Source: Anaerolineales bacterium (GTDB taxonomy: Bacteria; Chloroflexota; Anaerolineae; 4572-78; J111). From it: a stretch of DNA of 64,000 nucleotides. Below are positions 25,901 to 34,001 of this stretch, piece by piece (position 1 is the stretch's first letter; each line of letters opens with the position of its first letter). The stretch covers positions 186,001 through 250,000 of the forward strand of contig JABTUW010000005.1 in the NCBI GenBank assembly GCA_015075185.1, given 5' to 3'. Both the position numbers and the translations under genes were made by a program. The notes below the pieces were generated by a model, which made no database searches, was not told the DNA's origin, and worked only from the letters and a program-made list of their open reading frames with translations.

Positions 25901-28900
25901 CGGCCGAGTGCCTAGCCTCCCCTTGGGACCACCGACCGTCGAGTCGGGGTTAAACTCATAGGCTAATCCAGAACTCGCTTCTTCGTCTCCTCGCCTCATC
26001 ACAACAGCGTCAGCCGCTTGTTCCGCCGCCTGCTCAAAGCGGTCATGCGGGTCACTCACGGACACGCCACCCGCCGTTGGCGTTCCCTCAACCGGTCCGG
26101 CAGCCTGTTGAACGGTATGGGTAGCTTCGTGGGCCAACAGTTTTAACCCTTCTGTGGAATCGGGCTTGTACGTACCTTCACGGAAAAAGATATCTTGCCC
26201 GGTGGTAAAAGCCACGGCGTTAACCGATTGGGCCAACTCGTCCGCCTCCTGGTCGGTGTGGACACGCACAGCGGTCAAGTCGGTCCCCAGGCTGGCTTCC
26301 AGGCGAGGCTGCACTCGTGCATCCAGCGGATGACCGCTGCCGGCAGCTTCGATTCGCTGGGCTAGCCTGCTGCCATCAACTTGCTTCATGTCTGTGATCG
26401 CGTCTGGCTCGCGGTAGGGCTGCACGGCGCGGGGTGGCGGATTGATCGGCGGCAGTAAATCTTTGTAAGGTCCTTCGGGCATTTGACCGATCAAATATTT
26501 ATTGTATTGCGATACCTGCCAGTTATGTTGTTTGAGTGCATCCGCTGTTGCTGCCACATCTTCCACCGGTGGCCGTTTATACACTCCCTGAAAGTCAATG
26601 GGCCGCCAATTGCCGGCCTCGTCAATCAAGCCCTGCAAATCGCCATGACAGTAATAGCCCTTCTCCCAAATCTGGTTGGCATAGGCTCGCACGTCGTCCA
26701 GAGTTTTGAGCTTGATGCTCTGAGCTGCTTTGCTGGCCTCTTTGGCGGCTTGCTTGCTGACCCCTTCGCTCATATCCTCGGGCATATCACCGGCAACTTT
26801 TTCCATGGCAAAGGCCCGTTTGCCCGGCCCCATATCCACTTCGCCGTAATATTTTGGCCCCATCTTAGTTTGGGCCGCCGCCGCCGCCCCTTCTTTTTCG
26901 CGGGCAAAAACCTTCATCAACTCTTCGTCATCCGCCGGGTAAATTTTGATAACGACGGTTTTATCCGGCACCTGGGGAATATGACCTTCAAAGACGCCAC
27001 AGCCCGGTTTATTGGCCAGGCTGCCGGCAAAGCCGCCGCTCGACATCGGCTTATCTGGGTTGAGCAGCCAGCCTTTTTGTGGCCCTTCCACCTGATTGAC
27101 GATGTTGGATTTGGCCGGTTCCGGCACGCCTTCCAGGCTTTTCTTTAACTCATCGGCTTTTTGCTTGGCCTGGGCTGCGGCCCGGACTGCCTCTTCGCTG
27201 CCCTCCTCACCGATCTCACTGACAGCCCGGCGCGCCGCCAGAGCCTCACGCACGGCGGGGGCCACTTGCTTAAAGGTTTTCAGCGCCCCGTAAACATCTA
27301 ACACCGCGCCCACAATATCCAGGGCCAGCCAGAAAAGGGAGGGGTCTTCCTGCGAAATCGCTTTGGCTTTGTCCACGGCACTGCCGTTCATGGCCTGGGC
27401 CAGTTGATAATCCTGCATCGCCTTGACCGCCTGAACGCCACTAATAACCGCACCGCCCGCTGCTGCTGCCCCCACCGCCACGGACACCCCCACACTGGCA
27501 CCGCCGGTCGGTATCGCCGCTACCAGCCCCAGTGCAATCGAAACAGCGGCCACGGCCAGGTTAATCAACGCATCTTTACTGGCCTGGGCGGCCATTTTCT
27601 CCTCAACCAACTTATGACCCAGTGTGCCCGGTGTGTACCCCAACTGGCCCTTAACCCCGTTGACAATCACCGGCAGTTTCCACACCTTCACCTTGTCGTC
27701 GGCGATGCCCTGGCGCACCTCATCAATATTTTTGAGTTTGGTGCGAATCGTCTCGGCAATCATGGGGCCGGACCCGCCAGGGGTGTTGGCTATCTGCTCC
27801 AGAGCCGCCGCACCGCCCTTCTCCGAAGCATAAGCCGCCAAAAGCGGATACTCCGCTTCTAGTTTGGCCCGCAGAGAATTATAGACAACTTCCTTGTCTC
27901 GAATCTCCACGCCCAACTCATCAAATTTCTTTTGATCGGTGATGATTTTGCCGCCGTGCCCCGCTAAAATCGGAGTCTCTTCGATTAATTCCTGCTGTTT
28001 GGTAATCAGATCATCCAACTCTTTGCGCTTAGGCGCCAACTCCGCCGCGGCGGCAGCCATGCCCCGCGTTTTCTCGTTGTCCTCAACCGTATACTGCCCC
28101 GTCCCCCCTTGCTCCATCTGGTGCGCTCGCTCAAGTCCAGTGTCACCCGTTATTTCGCGCGGTATTTCGTGCAAACCGTACTTTTCAGCTTCGGCCTGGA
28201 GAATCTTCTCGCTCTCGTTAAGCATCTCGCTGATCGCATTCAGCCCCAAACGCTCAAAATCCGCGATCATTTTCTCGGCTTTGGTTTTTAACTCAGCCAG
28301 TTGCGTCCTTAACCCGGCCTTGATCCGCTCGGCCAGTTGAGGATCGTTGGCGGCGGCTCCGCGCGGAGAACTGCTGAAGTCATCCACAAACTTTTCGGCG
28401 TTGTCCATGCCATGCCCAATCGCCACTTCTTCCAAAATCTGGCGCAGGTGTTCGGGGTCATCAGAGGTAATTTTGTCGGCTATGGGGGCCATTGAAGCTG
28501 GTTGCCGTTGAATGAAAATCGCTCGCTGCACCGTTGAGACGACCGCTGATTGTTGACCGCTGACCGCCGCGCCATCTATTTGGCGCTGTACTGCTGCCTC
28601 GACTGTCGCTTCCGCTTGCCGCTGCGCCGGTGGGTTGTTGCTCGGCCCGCCTCCGGCTCCTCCCCCCCCCTCATTCGGATTGGTTTCATCCGCTTCAAAG
28701 TCTTCTGAGGACGGAGGTGGCCCGGCCTGCATATCGGCAATGTAAGGCTGAAGTATAGAGAGTGTTTCGTAATCTTCGGGGGTTGCGCTGCCCTCCATTC
28801 CTTTGCGCAAAGCCTCGTTATAATCTTGCACCGCTTCGGCCTGCGCCTCTGGGTTCCAATCAGCCCAAGGGGTGCCGGCATTGTGCAACGAGCGCCAATC

Positions 28901-31018
28901 ATAGGCGGCATTGCGCGAGCCGGTTTTCCACCAGGCTTTGGCCTGCGCCCACAGGGCCGCCGGCGCATAAGTCCAGCCATCATGCTGGTATTGCCACACA
29001 TGGGCCATCTCATGCACAAGTGTTGACCTGCCGGCGTCGGTCAGTTCCATCGTATCGCCTACATAATAATCATCTGTAAAGTGGATGGTGTTGCCAATGG
29101 TCCGCGGCGCGCCGGTTGACATTAAACTGCCGCGAGTAATGGTAATGACTGAGTAGTCAAGTGATTCATGAAAAACATCTTTGGCGTAATTGATTTCAGT
29201 TTCGTTCAGCGAGCGGCTCTCGCGGCGAACCGCCTCCACAATTCCCCCCACCACGCCGGCCCCAATCAGGATGGGCACAAGCGGCAAAAAGCGCTGCACG
29301 ACTGGCTCAGTTGTCACGACCGGGTCAGTGGGAACCGTCTCAACCGGCTCTGCCGGATCAACTTCCCGCTGAATAATCGAGTTAGCTGCCTGTTCCGCTG
29401 CCTGCTCAAAACGGTCGCCTGGATCGCTGACCGAGACACCGCCCGCCGTCGGCGTCCCTGCGACCGGCCCGGCGGTCTGCTGGACGGTGTGAGTCGCTTC
29501 GTGAGCCAGCAGTTTCAGGCCATCGGTGGAGTCAGGATGGTAAGTCCCTTCTCGGAAGAAAATATCCTGGCCCGTCGTGAACGCAACGGCGTTGACCGAT
29601 TGAGCTAATTCGTCGGCCTCATGGTCGGTATGAACGCGCACACCCGACAGATCGGCCTCCAACCCATCTTCCAACCGACGCTGCACTGCTTCATCCAAAG
29701 GCTGACCACCGCCGGCTTTGGCCTGAATCCGCGCGCCAATATCCTCGCTTGGGCCTGGTTCACCCGTTTCGCTGGCGGCGGTTCGTTGGCCTGGCACAAA
29801 TGGCTGCGGTGTGGGTGGGCCACCAATGGCTGAAGGAGAGGAAGATTTAAAGCCCCAACTCGATGGTAACAGTTGGCCCACATCTACGTGCATGCCTAAC
29901 ATTAAATTATCGGCGCTGGTGTTTACTTCCAGGCGCATCCAGTTCAGGCCGGGGACGGGCACCGTGCGTCCATTTAATTGGTCTACCAACAATTGCCGGG
30001 TCGTGGGGTCAGACATCGCCCCGCCCAACGCCCCCAGGCCAATGACCGCCAGCGAGCTAACCACAGCTACCTGCCCGCCGGTGCCCAAACTGCGCCAGTC
30101 ACGGTTCACCTGGTCGAGAGCCTGGGATTGCAGGTGATTAATGGCGGCGTCAATCTCCGGAACCGCCAGCACCGCGCCCATTAAATCGCCGGGCGTAGCG
30201 GCACGGGGGGTGTCAGAGCCGGACCCGGCAGGCACGGCAGGGGTAGAGCCAGTTGCTCCCGTGGGGGTCTGGGCAGGCGTTGTGGCCGCACCAGGCGCGG
30301 CTAAAGGCAGCGATCCCAACTGGATTTGCGAGAGCGCGTCCCGCAAGTTGGCCGGGGCTAACTGCTGCTGTACATGTTGGTGCAGCATGGCCTGGATCTC
30401 GGGGTCAAGGTGCAAAGTTTGATCCCCCCCCAGCCGATAACGTGAGGCCGGATCAGGCGGCTGCAATAAAGAGGGAGTGGTCAGGGTGAAGTTGGGTACG
30501 GGCGGTAGAGAAGTTCCATCACGTTGGACGGCCATTTTCTGCCCGTTTTTATCAGGCGGGGGTGGAGGCGGAGCCAGGCTGGGCGACCCACTACCACCCA
30601 AAAATTCGTCGAAGCGGTCATCAACCGGCGATTCGGTGGCCTCGGCCTGCCGGGCGGCGGTAGGACTGGCGCTCTTTTTCAGCACCGGGCTCCCGGAGGA
30701 TTTGGAATTACTGGGCGAGGCAGAAGTTGTCCGCTGATCGGGCTTAAGCGCAGCAACGACCCGCTGCAAGTGCAGGTTGCCCTGTGTCCGGCCAATCTGG
30801 CCGGCCACGCCTTGCCGTTGAGCCGTTTGCAGGCGAGAGTCGCCCAGGCGGGCAGCCTGGGCTTCAATCGAGTTAGCCCCAGCGGCCAGCAGACTCTCAG
30901 GCAGGGGCGGTAGACCCGCTTTTTCGGCGGTCAAATCGGGGCTGAGAGCCGGCGGTTGGACTTTGGCCCGATTTTTCTTATCCTGTTGAACTTCGTTTGC
31001 TTGGTTCTGTTTGGGCAT
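22952..31018 (-). CDS. giant multidomain eCIS cargo: leader, two eCIS-core domains, kinase-like and nucleotidyltransferase-like modules
   Basis: 2,688 residues. Residues 1-90 are the shared leader (RLQTAQRQGVAGQIGRTQGN, LHLQRV). The first eCIS-core domain is at ~430-540 (HEATH near 504). A second metallopeptidase-like segment follows (LVHEMAHVWQYQHDGW near 668). Residues ~870-1100 are coiled coil, and ~1146-1199 are hydrophobic (LAVAAVSIALGLVAAIPTGG). Residues ~1330-1490 look protein-kinase/APH-like: TVVIKIYP (Lys), YYCHGDLQ (catalytic loop), PIDFQGVYK. A second eCIS-core domain is at ~1555-1670 (HEATH near 1628). A pretoxin-like segment (IGFIPLVGDGVKSAWK) comes next, then SFTSDVDVSFLGSSS near 2296, resembling the DxD site of minimal nucleotidyltransferases. 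Two ~36-residue helical repeats (MMKxGADP...MGVSMxDVA) sit at ~2370-2440. It is best read as a cargo platform or a fusion of two cargo proteins. Kinase and nucleotidyltransferase assignments are by motif only. Confidence 0.75.
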   Translation of the reverse strand: MPKQNQANEVQQDKKNRAKVQPPALSPDLTAEKAGLPPLPESLLAAGANSIEAQAARLGDSRLQTAQRQGVAGQIGRTQGNLHLQRVVAALKPDQRTTSASPSNSKSSGSPVLKKSASPTAARQAEATESPVDDRFDEFLGGSGSPSLAPPPPPPDKNGQKMAVQRDGTSLPPVPNFTLTTPSLLQPPDPASRYRLGGDQTLHLDPEIQAMLHQHVQQQLAPANLRDALSQIQLGSLPLAAPGAATTPAQTPTGATGSTPAVPAGSGSDTPRAATPGDLMGAVLAVPEIDAAINHLQSQALDQVNRDWRSLGTGGQVAVVSSLAVIGLGALGGAMSDPTTRQLLVDQLNGRTVPVPGLNWMRLEVNTSADNLMLGMHVDVGQLLPSSWGFKSSSPSAIGGPPTPQPFVPGQRTAASETGEPGPSEDIGARIQAKAGGGQPLDEAVQRRLEDGLEADLSGVRVHTDHEADELAQSVNAVAFTTGQDIFFREGTYHPDSTDGLKLLAHEATHTVQQTAGPVAGTPTAGGVSVSDPGDRFEQAAEQAANSIIQREVDPAEPVETVPTDPVVTTEPVVQRFLPLVPILIGAGVVGGIVEAVRRESRSLNETEINYAKDVFHESLDYSVITITRGSLMSTGAPRTIGNTIHFTDDYYVGDTMELTDAGRSTLVHEMAHVWQYQHDGWTYAPAALWAQAKAWWKTGSRNAAYDWRSLHNAGTPWADWNPEAQAEAVQDYNEALRKGMEGSATPEDYETLSILQPYIADMQAGPPPSSEDFEADETNPNEGGGGAGGGPSNNPPAQRQAEATVEAAVQRQIDGAAVSGQQSAVVSTVQRAIFIQRQPASMAPIADKITSDDPEHLRQILEEVAIGHGMDNAEKFVDDFSSSPRGAAANDPQLAERIKAGLRTQLAELKTKAEKMIADFERLGLNAISEMLNESEKILQAEAEKYGLHEIPREITGDTGLERAHQMEQGGTGQYTVEDNEKTRGMAAAAAELAPKRKELDDLITKQQELIEETPILAGHGGKIITDQKKFDELGVEIRDKEVVYNSLRAKLEAEYPLLAAYASEKGGAAALEQIANTPGGSGPMIAETIRTKLKNIDEVRQGIADDKVKVWKLPVIVNGVKGQLGYTPGTLGHKLVEEKMAAQASKDALINLAVAAVSIALGLVAAIPTGGASVGVSVAVGAAAAGGAVISGVQAVKAMQDYQLAQAMNGSAVDKAKAISQEDPSLFWLALDIVGAVLDVYGALKTFKQVAPAVREALAARRAVSEIGEEGSEEAVRAAAQAKQKADELKKSLEGVPEPAKSNIVNQVEGPQKGWLLNPDKPMSSGGFAGSLANKPGCGVFEGHIPQVPDKTVVIKIYPADDEELMKVFAREKEGAAAAAQTKMGPKYYGEVDMGPGKRAFAMEKVAGDMPEDMSEGVSKQAAKEASKAAQSIKLKTLDDVRAYANQIWEKGYYCHGDLQGLIDEAGNWRPIDFQGVYKRPPVEDVAATADALKQHNWQVSQYNKYLIGQMPEGPYKDLLPPINPPPRAVQPYREPDAITDMKQVDGSRLAQRIEAAGSGHPLDARVQPRLEASLGTDLTAVRVHTDQEADELAQSVNAVAFTTGQDIFFREGTYKPDSTEGLKLLAHEATHTVQQAAGPVEGTPTAGGVSVSDPHDRFEQAAEQAADAVVMRRGDEEASSGLAYEFNPDSTVGGPKGRLGTRPSAVSTNMVIARQPAPPTPGPAAKGKAPDAAGMVTAQYPKLNLPSDKMAILQKVFDARFELEKLADKMKPYEGSILSDDVRKREAIQAEMAPHQDFLYKNQALVIPTENLLAGDMLGEDKPSNYTKESAFRESLYKTLITHATLLVIGPGLEPKPLFTYKWGPNHWLLNNEGGQVTFKNVLQIEKFNIAYQAVLAGEIADIVAHMEKVVRQMGGKILSITGKKIGETYGHVWNTTVKVGNELGPITGYANDPEGRVELDMDFFKMKGARMVVAGPDNWMHIFSLNPNINCYDMKEPDDDGYVYLLDKGNQVSGIQRIITNDGRELERGVTESGSGWRTKKELSDLEQFSIGAILGDAFEDPSATMTFGQIVMGVIPVVGQIADARDVAVGIYKMWSTGGKDGKLQTAMALIGFIPLVGDGVKSAWKAAKGAGKEATQRAVREAIQKAAPAAQETLAKKLLQNADEVLQAFPNLSKEEVKALTKSLSELGEKALKEGGEAAKQYAEEMAKHLDQLGGNAGALVQISGGKWAKTAKALAATPEGAALGKRMQDWRVAQFDALDQKMAQKATDMGPDLEDLAPPKMERTGTPSFTSDVDVSFLGSSSTSHRNAAIRMMEQSYGPGWRDLLDADIFADPTRLHMFEEPLKEIGGKAAKEVEKRIVKESELNVLAKMMKDGADPEAVKAMAKEMGVSMADVAARQKEITKLSTDYLAGMMKRGADPAEVQKLAAEMGVSMEDVARHMASGEDIYRQMELKMDVLHKRFLAAEGDPAAQAAIAEEMATIQGKLNAAIPGPYMTPGGGAKHVTRREPKLRPGGAYQALSPALGYTALLDDLYMLQHAVADVATKGFTEKSAKAMAKYADRILMTAGQFGVDMGGKSTRSLFDSMSDLLALGRKDPAALAKATSDLDAAKKTLDGQITTILDAVKKNADDYLAETPGLDAGAIMKIVADSKRTLLRMAALIGRITIRSEQESQPSAPANQD
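26007..26365 (-). repeat. second copy of eCIS-core coding repeat
   Basis: Encodes the second eCIS-core domain of the giant protein. Over ~90 residues it differs from the first copy at only a few positions (e.g. HTDQEADELAQSVNAVAFTT versus HTDHEADELAQSVNAVAFTT), so it is a direct repeat ~3.4 kb apart. Confidence 0.8.
29380..29735 (-). repeat. first copy of eCIS-core coding repeat
   Basis: Encodes the first eCIS-core domain of the giant protein and pairs with the copy at 26007-26365. Confidence 0.8.
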
Positions 31019-31164
31019 CAGGTTTTGAACTATTTTAGCACATTAGGCTTTGCTAGAGTTGACATTTCTTGCCAAACAAAAATTAACCGGATCAGTTCAG
31101 CCAATCTTCCACTCATTGGCCTCAATATAGCCGGAGGTCATCGCTCCTAACGCCTCCCAGATCG

Positions 31165-31413
31165 TCACATATGGCCCTGCACCCGCCCAATCTGACTGGC
31201 GATAGCTTGCCGTTGAGCTGTTTGTAAGCGGGTATTATTTAGCCGGGCCGTCGGCGCTTCGCTACAGTCAGCTCCGGCGGCCAAAAAGCTGACCGGGAGC
31301 GGAGACAGGTTAACCGGCTCAGCCATCAAGTCGGGGGTTAGAGATGGGGATTTGATTTTCGAATGGTTCTGTTTATCAGCTTGGGATTCGGTAATTGGGT
31401 TCTGTTCAGGCAT
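31165..31413 (-). pseudogene. leader-only short ORF (82 residues), probable cargo remnant
   Basis: The whole 82-residue product matches the cargo leader: MPEQNPITESQADKQNHSKI, then RLNNTRLQTAQRQAIASQIG and RVQGHM. It ends GGC CAT ATG TGA CGA, where intact leaders read G-N-Q-H-L-Q-R; deletion of the N-Q pair and a stop at the Gln codon would explain this. The spacer 31019-31164 on the side of the giant gene shows no further cargo homology. It sits between the small partner gene at 31439 and the giant cargo gene. It may be debris of a lost cargo or a free leader peptide. Confidence 0.55.
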
Positions 31414-31438
31414 GACTTTGAGCCATTATATAGATTTT

Positions 31439-31819
31439 TTAAGAAGCGTCACTGCTCTCATCTTCCAACGCATTGAGCCGTTGTTCCAGCGCCTCAAAGG
31501 CAGAATGGGAACGGGCCGGGTAGGCCCAATTGGTCACACTGGCCTGCTTTCCATCCAGGTTCCAGGCATAGGTCAGCGCGGCGGTATCGTGGATACCCTC
31601 CGCGGTCAAGTCAACGGCAGTTAGGAGGCTGCTGGCCCGGATCGCTTCCTTGGCCTGGGCTATCTGAGCGGCAGAGAAGCGGCAGACCGTCCACCACTCC
31701 TGCCCATCAAACGCCTCAACCCGGCCATCTTCATAATAGACCCGCCGGGTTTCAAAGTTCCGGCGCTGATCACGGTAATGGCTGGCCAGATAACTGTTCT
31801 GCGGCAAAAGCTCAGCCAT
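31439..31819 (-). CDS. small partner protein of the upstream metzincin effector (candidate immunity or chaperone)
   Basis: 126 residues from the ATG at 31819, which overlaps the stop of the effector gene (TAATG), so the two are coupled. The core is RRVYYEDGRVEAFDGQEWW, then SAAQIAQAKEAIRASSLL. The lipoprotein at 33473-33964 has the same layout (YRIYNNGRYETRPLGQEWTF, LTPAQLEAVKAAIAAAGFE), so the two are paralogues, each placed directly after a metzincin effector gene. No signal sequence is present, so this copy is cytosolic. A protease inhibitor or loading chaperone is inferred from the pairing; no characterised relative is recognised. Confidence 0.7.
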   Translation of the reverse strand: MAELLPQNSYLASHYRDQRRNFETRRVYYEDGRVEAFDGQEWWTVCRFSAAQIAQAKEAIRASSLLTAVDLTAEGIHDTAALTYAWNLDGKQASVTNWAYPARSHSAFEALEQRLNALEDESSDAS

Positions 31820-33327
31820 TATTCCACCGTCCAATTTTTGCCGGTCATCTGCTTAATTGCTTCCAAGAAGTAGACGTAATGACCGCGCTTGACCTGCCCA
31901 CCGCTTGACATCATGCTGCCGGAGTCCTGCACCAGCAGTTCATTGGCGGCATCGGTTCCAATGTGAGTCTGCACATCGCCATAATGGCTCGGTTCATCCC
32001 CAAAGAATTTAGGCACCCCTCCGTCCGAGCCGGGGGCTTCCTCGACATATTCATCGCCCAGGCCGAACATATGCCCGGCTTCGTGGGTGGCGACATTTTG
32101 GGTGACATTGGTCCGGTTCTTATCCCGGACCGAGATATCGACCCGTTGAAACGCCTCGTCTTCAGTAGCATGCTCTTCTCCGGCCGAGACCACCCGCATG
32201 CCGCTGCCCCAGCCCATATCCGCAGCCACGCGTTGTTTGACCGCTTCTGCCCGGCGCAGGCCCAATTGCTTATTGAAGCCGCGGCTGCCTGATGAACTGG
32301 CCCGGCCCGCGAACACTGCCTCCCAATCACCCCCGGCGGCATCAGGGCCAGGCGTGACGGCCTGGCGGCGCAGTTCGCCTTCAACCTCACCTATTTGGGC
32401 CTCAAGGGTTGGCGTTAGCTCGGCGCTGCCTAACTCAAACGGCTTGATTTGCCGCACCATCTTCCGCGAATGGACCCGGTGGGTTTCCGGTTCGCTGGGG
32501 TCACGAATATCAAGGGTGGCCGTATCGCCGGAGACAAAGGAACGGAAACGAGGCGCATCTTTAGGAACTTTCTGGGCGGTGATCTTGGTGTGAGCCTGGC
32601 TGGAGTCACTGATCGTCATCACATTGACGGCCACCCGGCAGCGATACTCGGCAAAGTTAGGATCATTCAAATGCAGCATGTGCTGACCGCTCCAGGCCCC
32701 CATCACGCTGGACATGAAGTCAGTCTCAAATTTTTCTTTCTCCTCGTCTTTCCAGGCAAAGTCGGCCAGTTGCTCGCGGGTAAAGCGGTGGGAGCGATAG
32801 GGTTCCTGGCGCATCATCGCCCGCGTAAACGGGGCATAGGTAATATGAACCCAGAGGTTGATATCCAGAGTGCCGATCACCGGTGCAGGTCCGACCGGCG
32901 TATAACTGCTGTCGAAGCGGCTGCCCTGTTGGCTAAATCCCGCTTGGGTAAATGTCGGGCGCGGCGTCGCCGGAGCCGGCCCCGGCGGAGACACCCCGGC
33001 GTCATCCTGGCGCTGGACCAACGACGCGCCCGGTTGCGCCCATCCGTTCGCCTGACCTTGGCGAAGGGCCATTAGCTGCTGCAAGTGCTGATTACCCTGG
33101 ACTTGCCCGATATGGGCAGCCATAGCCTGGCGTTGAACATTTTGTAAACGTGGGTCGTTTAACCGGACAGCTTGACCATTAAGAGGGCCATTACCAGCCG
33201 TAAACACGGAACCGCCGGGTAATTGACCAAGCTCAACCAACCCGTTGATCAATTCGGGGCGGGGCGCTTCAATTTTAGGCCGATTTTTTTTATGGGCTTG
33301 GTCTTCGCTGATTTGTTGTTTAGCCAT
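31819..33327 (-). CDS. eCIS cargo: leader, OmpA-like domain, metzincin-type zinc metallopeptidase
   Basis: 502 residues. Residues 1-90 are the shared leader (RLNDPRLQNVQRQAMAAHIG, QVQGNQHLQQL). The middle (residues ~150-300) is an unknown beta-rich region. Residues ~335-405 resemble an OmpA C-terminal-like fold (ASSSGSRGFNKQLGLRRAEA then FQRVDISVRD). Residues ~410-422 are THEAGHMFGLGDEY, a HExxHxxGxxD zinc site of the metzincin/snapalysin kind, followed near 470 by SMMSSGG, a plausible Met-turn. The C-terminus GHYVYFLEAIKQMTG matches the paralogue at 34002-35675. There is no signal peptide, consistent with delivery by the injection machine. A direct-repeat promoter element lies just upstream. 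Confidence 0.8.
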   Translation of the reverse strand: MAKQQISEDQAHKKNRPKIEAPRPELINGLVELGQLPGGSVFTAGNGPLNGQAVRLNDPRLQNVQRQAMAAHIGQVQGNQHLQQLMALRQGQANGWAQPGASLVQRQDDAGVSPPGPAPATPRPTFTQAGFSQQGSRFDSSYTPVGPAPVIGTLDINLWVHITYAPFTRAMMRQEPYRSHRFTREQLADFAWKDEEKEKFETDFMSSVMGAWSGQHMLHLNDPNFAEYRCRVAVNVMTISDSSQAHTKITAQKVPKDAPRFRSFVSGDTATLDIRDPSEPETHRVHSRKMVRQIKPFELGSAELTPTLEAQIGEVEGELRRQAVTPGPDAAGGDWEAVFAGRASSSGSRGFNKQLGLRRAEAVKQRVAADMGWGSGMRVVSAGEEHATEDEAFQRVDISVRDKNRTNVTQNVATHEAGHMFGLGDEYVEEAPGSDGGVPKFFGDEPSHYGDVQTHIGTDAANELLVQDSGSMMSSGGQVKRGHYVYFLEAIKQMTGKNWTVE

Positions 33328-33368
33328 AAACAGCCAAACCCTTCTCCGAAATCCCGGGCTATGTTCTA

Positions 33369-33411
33369 GTTATAGCACCCTATCGTAAAGAGATCGTAAA
33401 GAGATCGTAAA
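33369..33411 (-). promoter_or_regulatory. 11-bp direct repeats with -10 box: OmpR/PhoB-type promoter candidate
   Basis: On the coding strand, TTTACGATCTC occurs twice in tandem, then TTTACGAT (33411-33382), then seven bases and TATAAC (33374-33369). Direct repeats spaced 11 bp that replace the -35 are the binding pattern of OmpR/PhoB-family response regulators. The ATG of the metzincin cargo gene is 42 bp after the -10. Confidence 0.55.
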
Positions 33412-33472
33412 TTAGAAGTTCCTAAAAATGATGGGGCTATCTTCGTACTGTCTAAACGACATGCGCCCGCCG

Positions 33473-33964
33473 TTACTTCTTAAAAATCTCGACCAACTGG
33501 GCGCTCAAGGTATTGATTTCCGGGACTTGACATGACCCCTCGATAGCCACACTCCGTACCGTTTGGCCCTCAACCACCTGCATCCAGAGGATATTATGGT
33601 CTTCGTCAGAAGGAGCCGCTTGATAGCGGCCGGCCAGTCGTTCGAAGCCAGCGGCGGCAATCGCAGCTTTAACTGCCTCCAACTGGGCTGGGGTCAACGG
33701 AGAACCAAAGGTCCACTCCTGGCCCAGAGGCCGGGTTTCATACCGTCCATTGTTATAAATGCGATACCCCCCTACCCGATCCTGGACATCGAAAATCAAG
33801 GACTGCAATAAGACACCCGCCGGCACTTCTGGCGTTTCCATAGGTAAATCTCCTGACTGGCAAGCAGCAGCCCCCGGTATCTGTGGGGTAACCGGCTTAA
33901 CCTGGCTGCAGGCCGAGATAAAGAGTAAAAGCAGCACCCCGATTAGACTGCGGTATAAATCCAT
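33473..33964 (-). CDS. lipoprotein partner of the upstream metzincin effector (candidate immunity)
   Basis: 163 residues from the ATG at 33964. The N-terminus MDLYRSLIGVLLLLFISAC is a lipoprotein signal with the lipobox FISAC, so the mature protein starts at Cys and is membrane-anchored outside the cytoplasm. The mature part (YRIYNNGRYETRPLGQEWTF, QLEAVKAAIAAAGFERLAG, SVAIEGSCQVPEINTLS) is homologous to the cytosolic 126-residue protein at 31439-31819. It lies 37 bp after the second metzincin cargo gene. Surface anchoring would suit protection from a protease released by sister cells; that is inference. Confidence 0.72.
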   Translation of the reverse strand: MDLYRSLIGVLLLLFISACSQVKPVTPQIPGAAACQSGDLPMETPEVPAGVLLQSLIFDVQDRVGGYRIYNNGRYETRPLGQEWTFGSPLTPAQLEAVKAAIAAAGFERLAGRYQAAPSDEDHNILWMQVVEGQTVRSVAIEGSCQVPEINTLSAQLVEIFKK

Positions 33965-34001
33965 TTCCAATTTATATCAGTCTGCCATCCACCGTCTGCG
34001 C

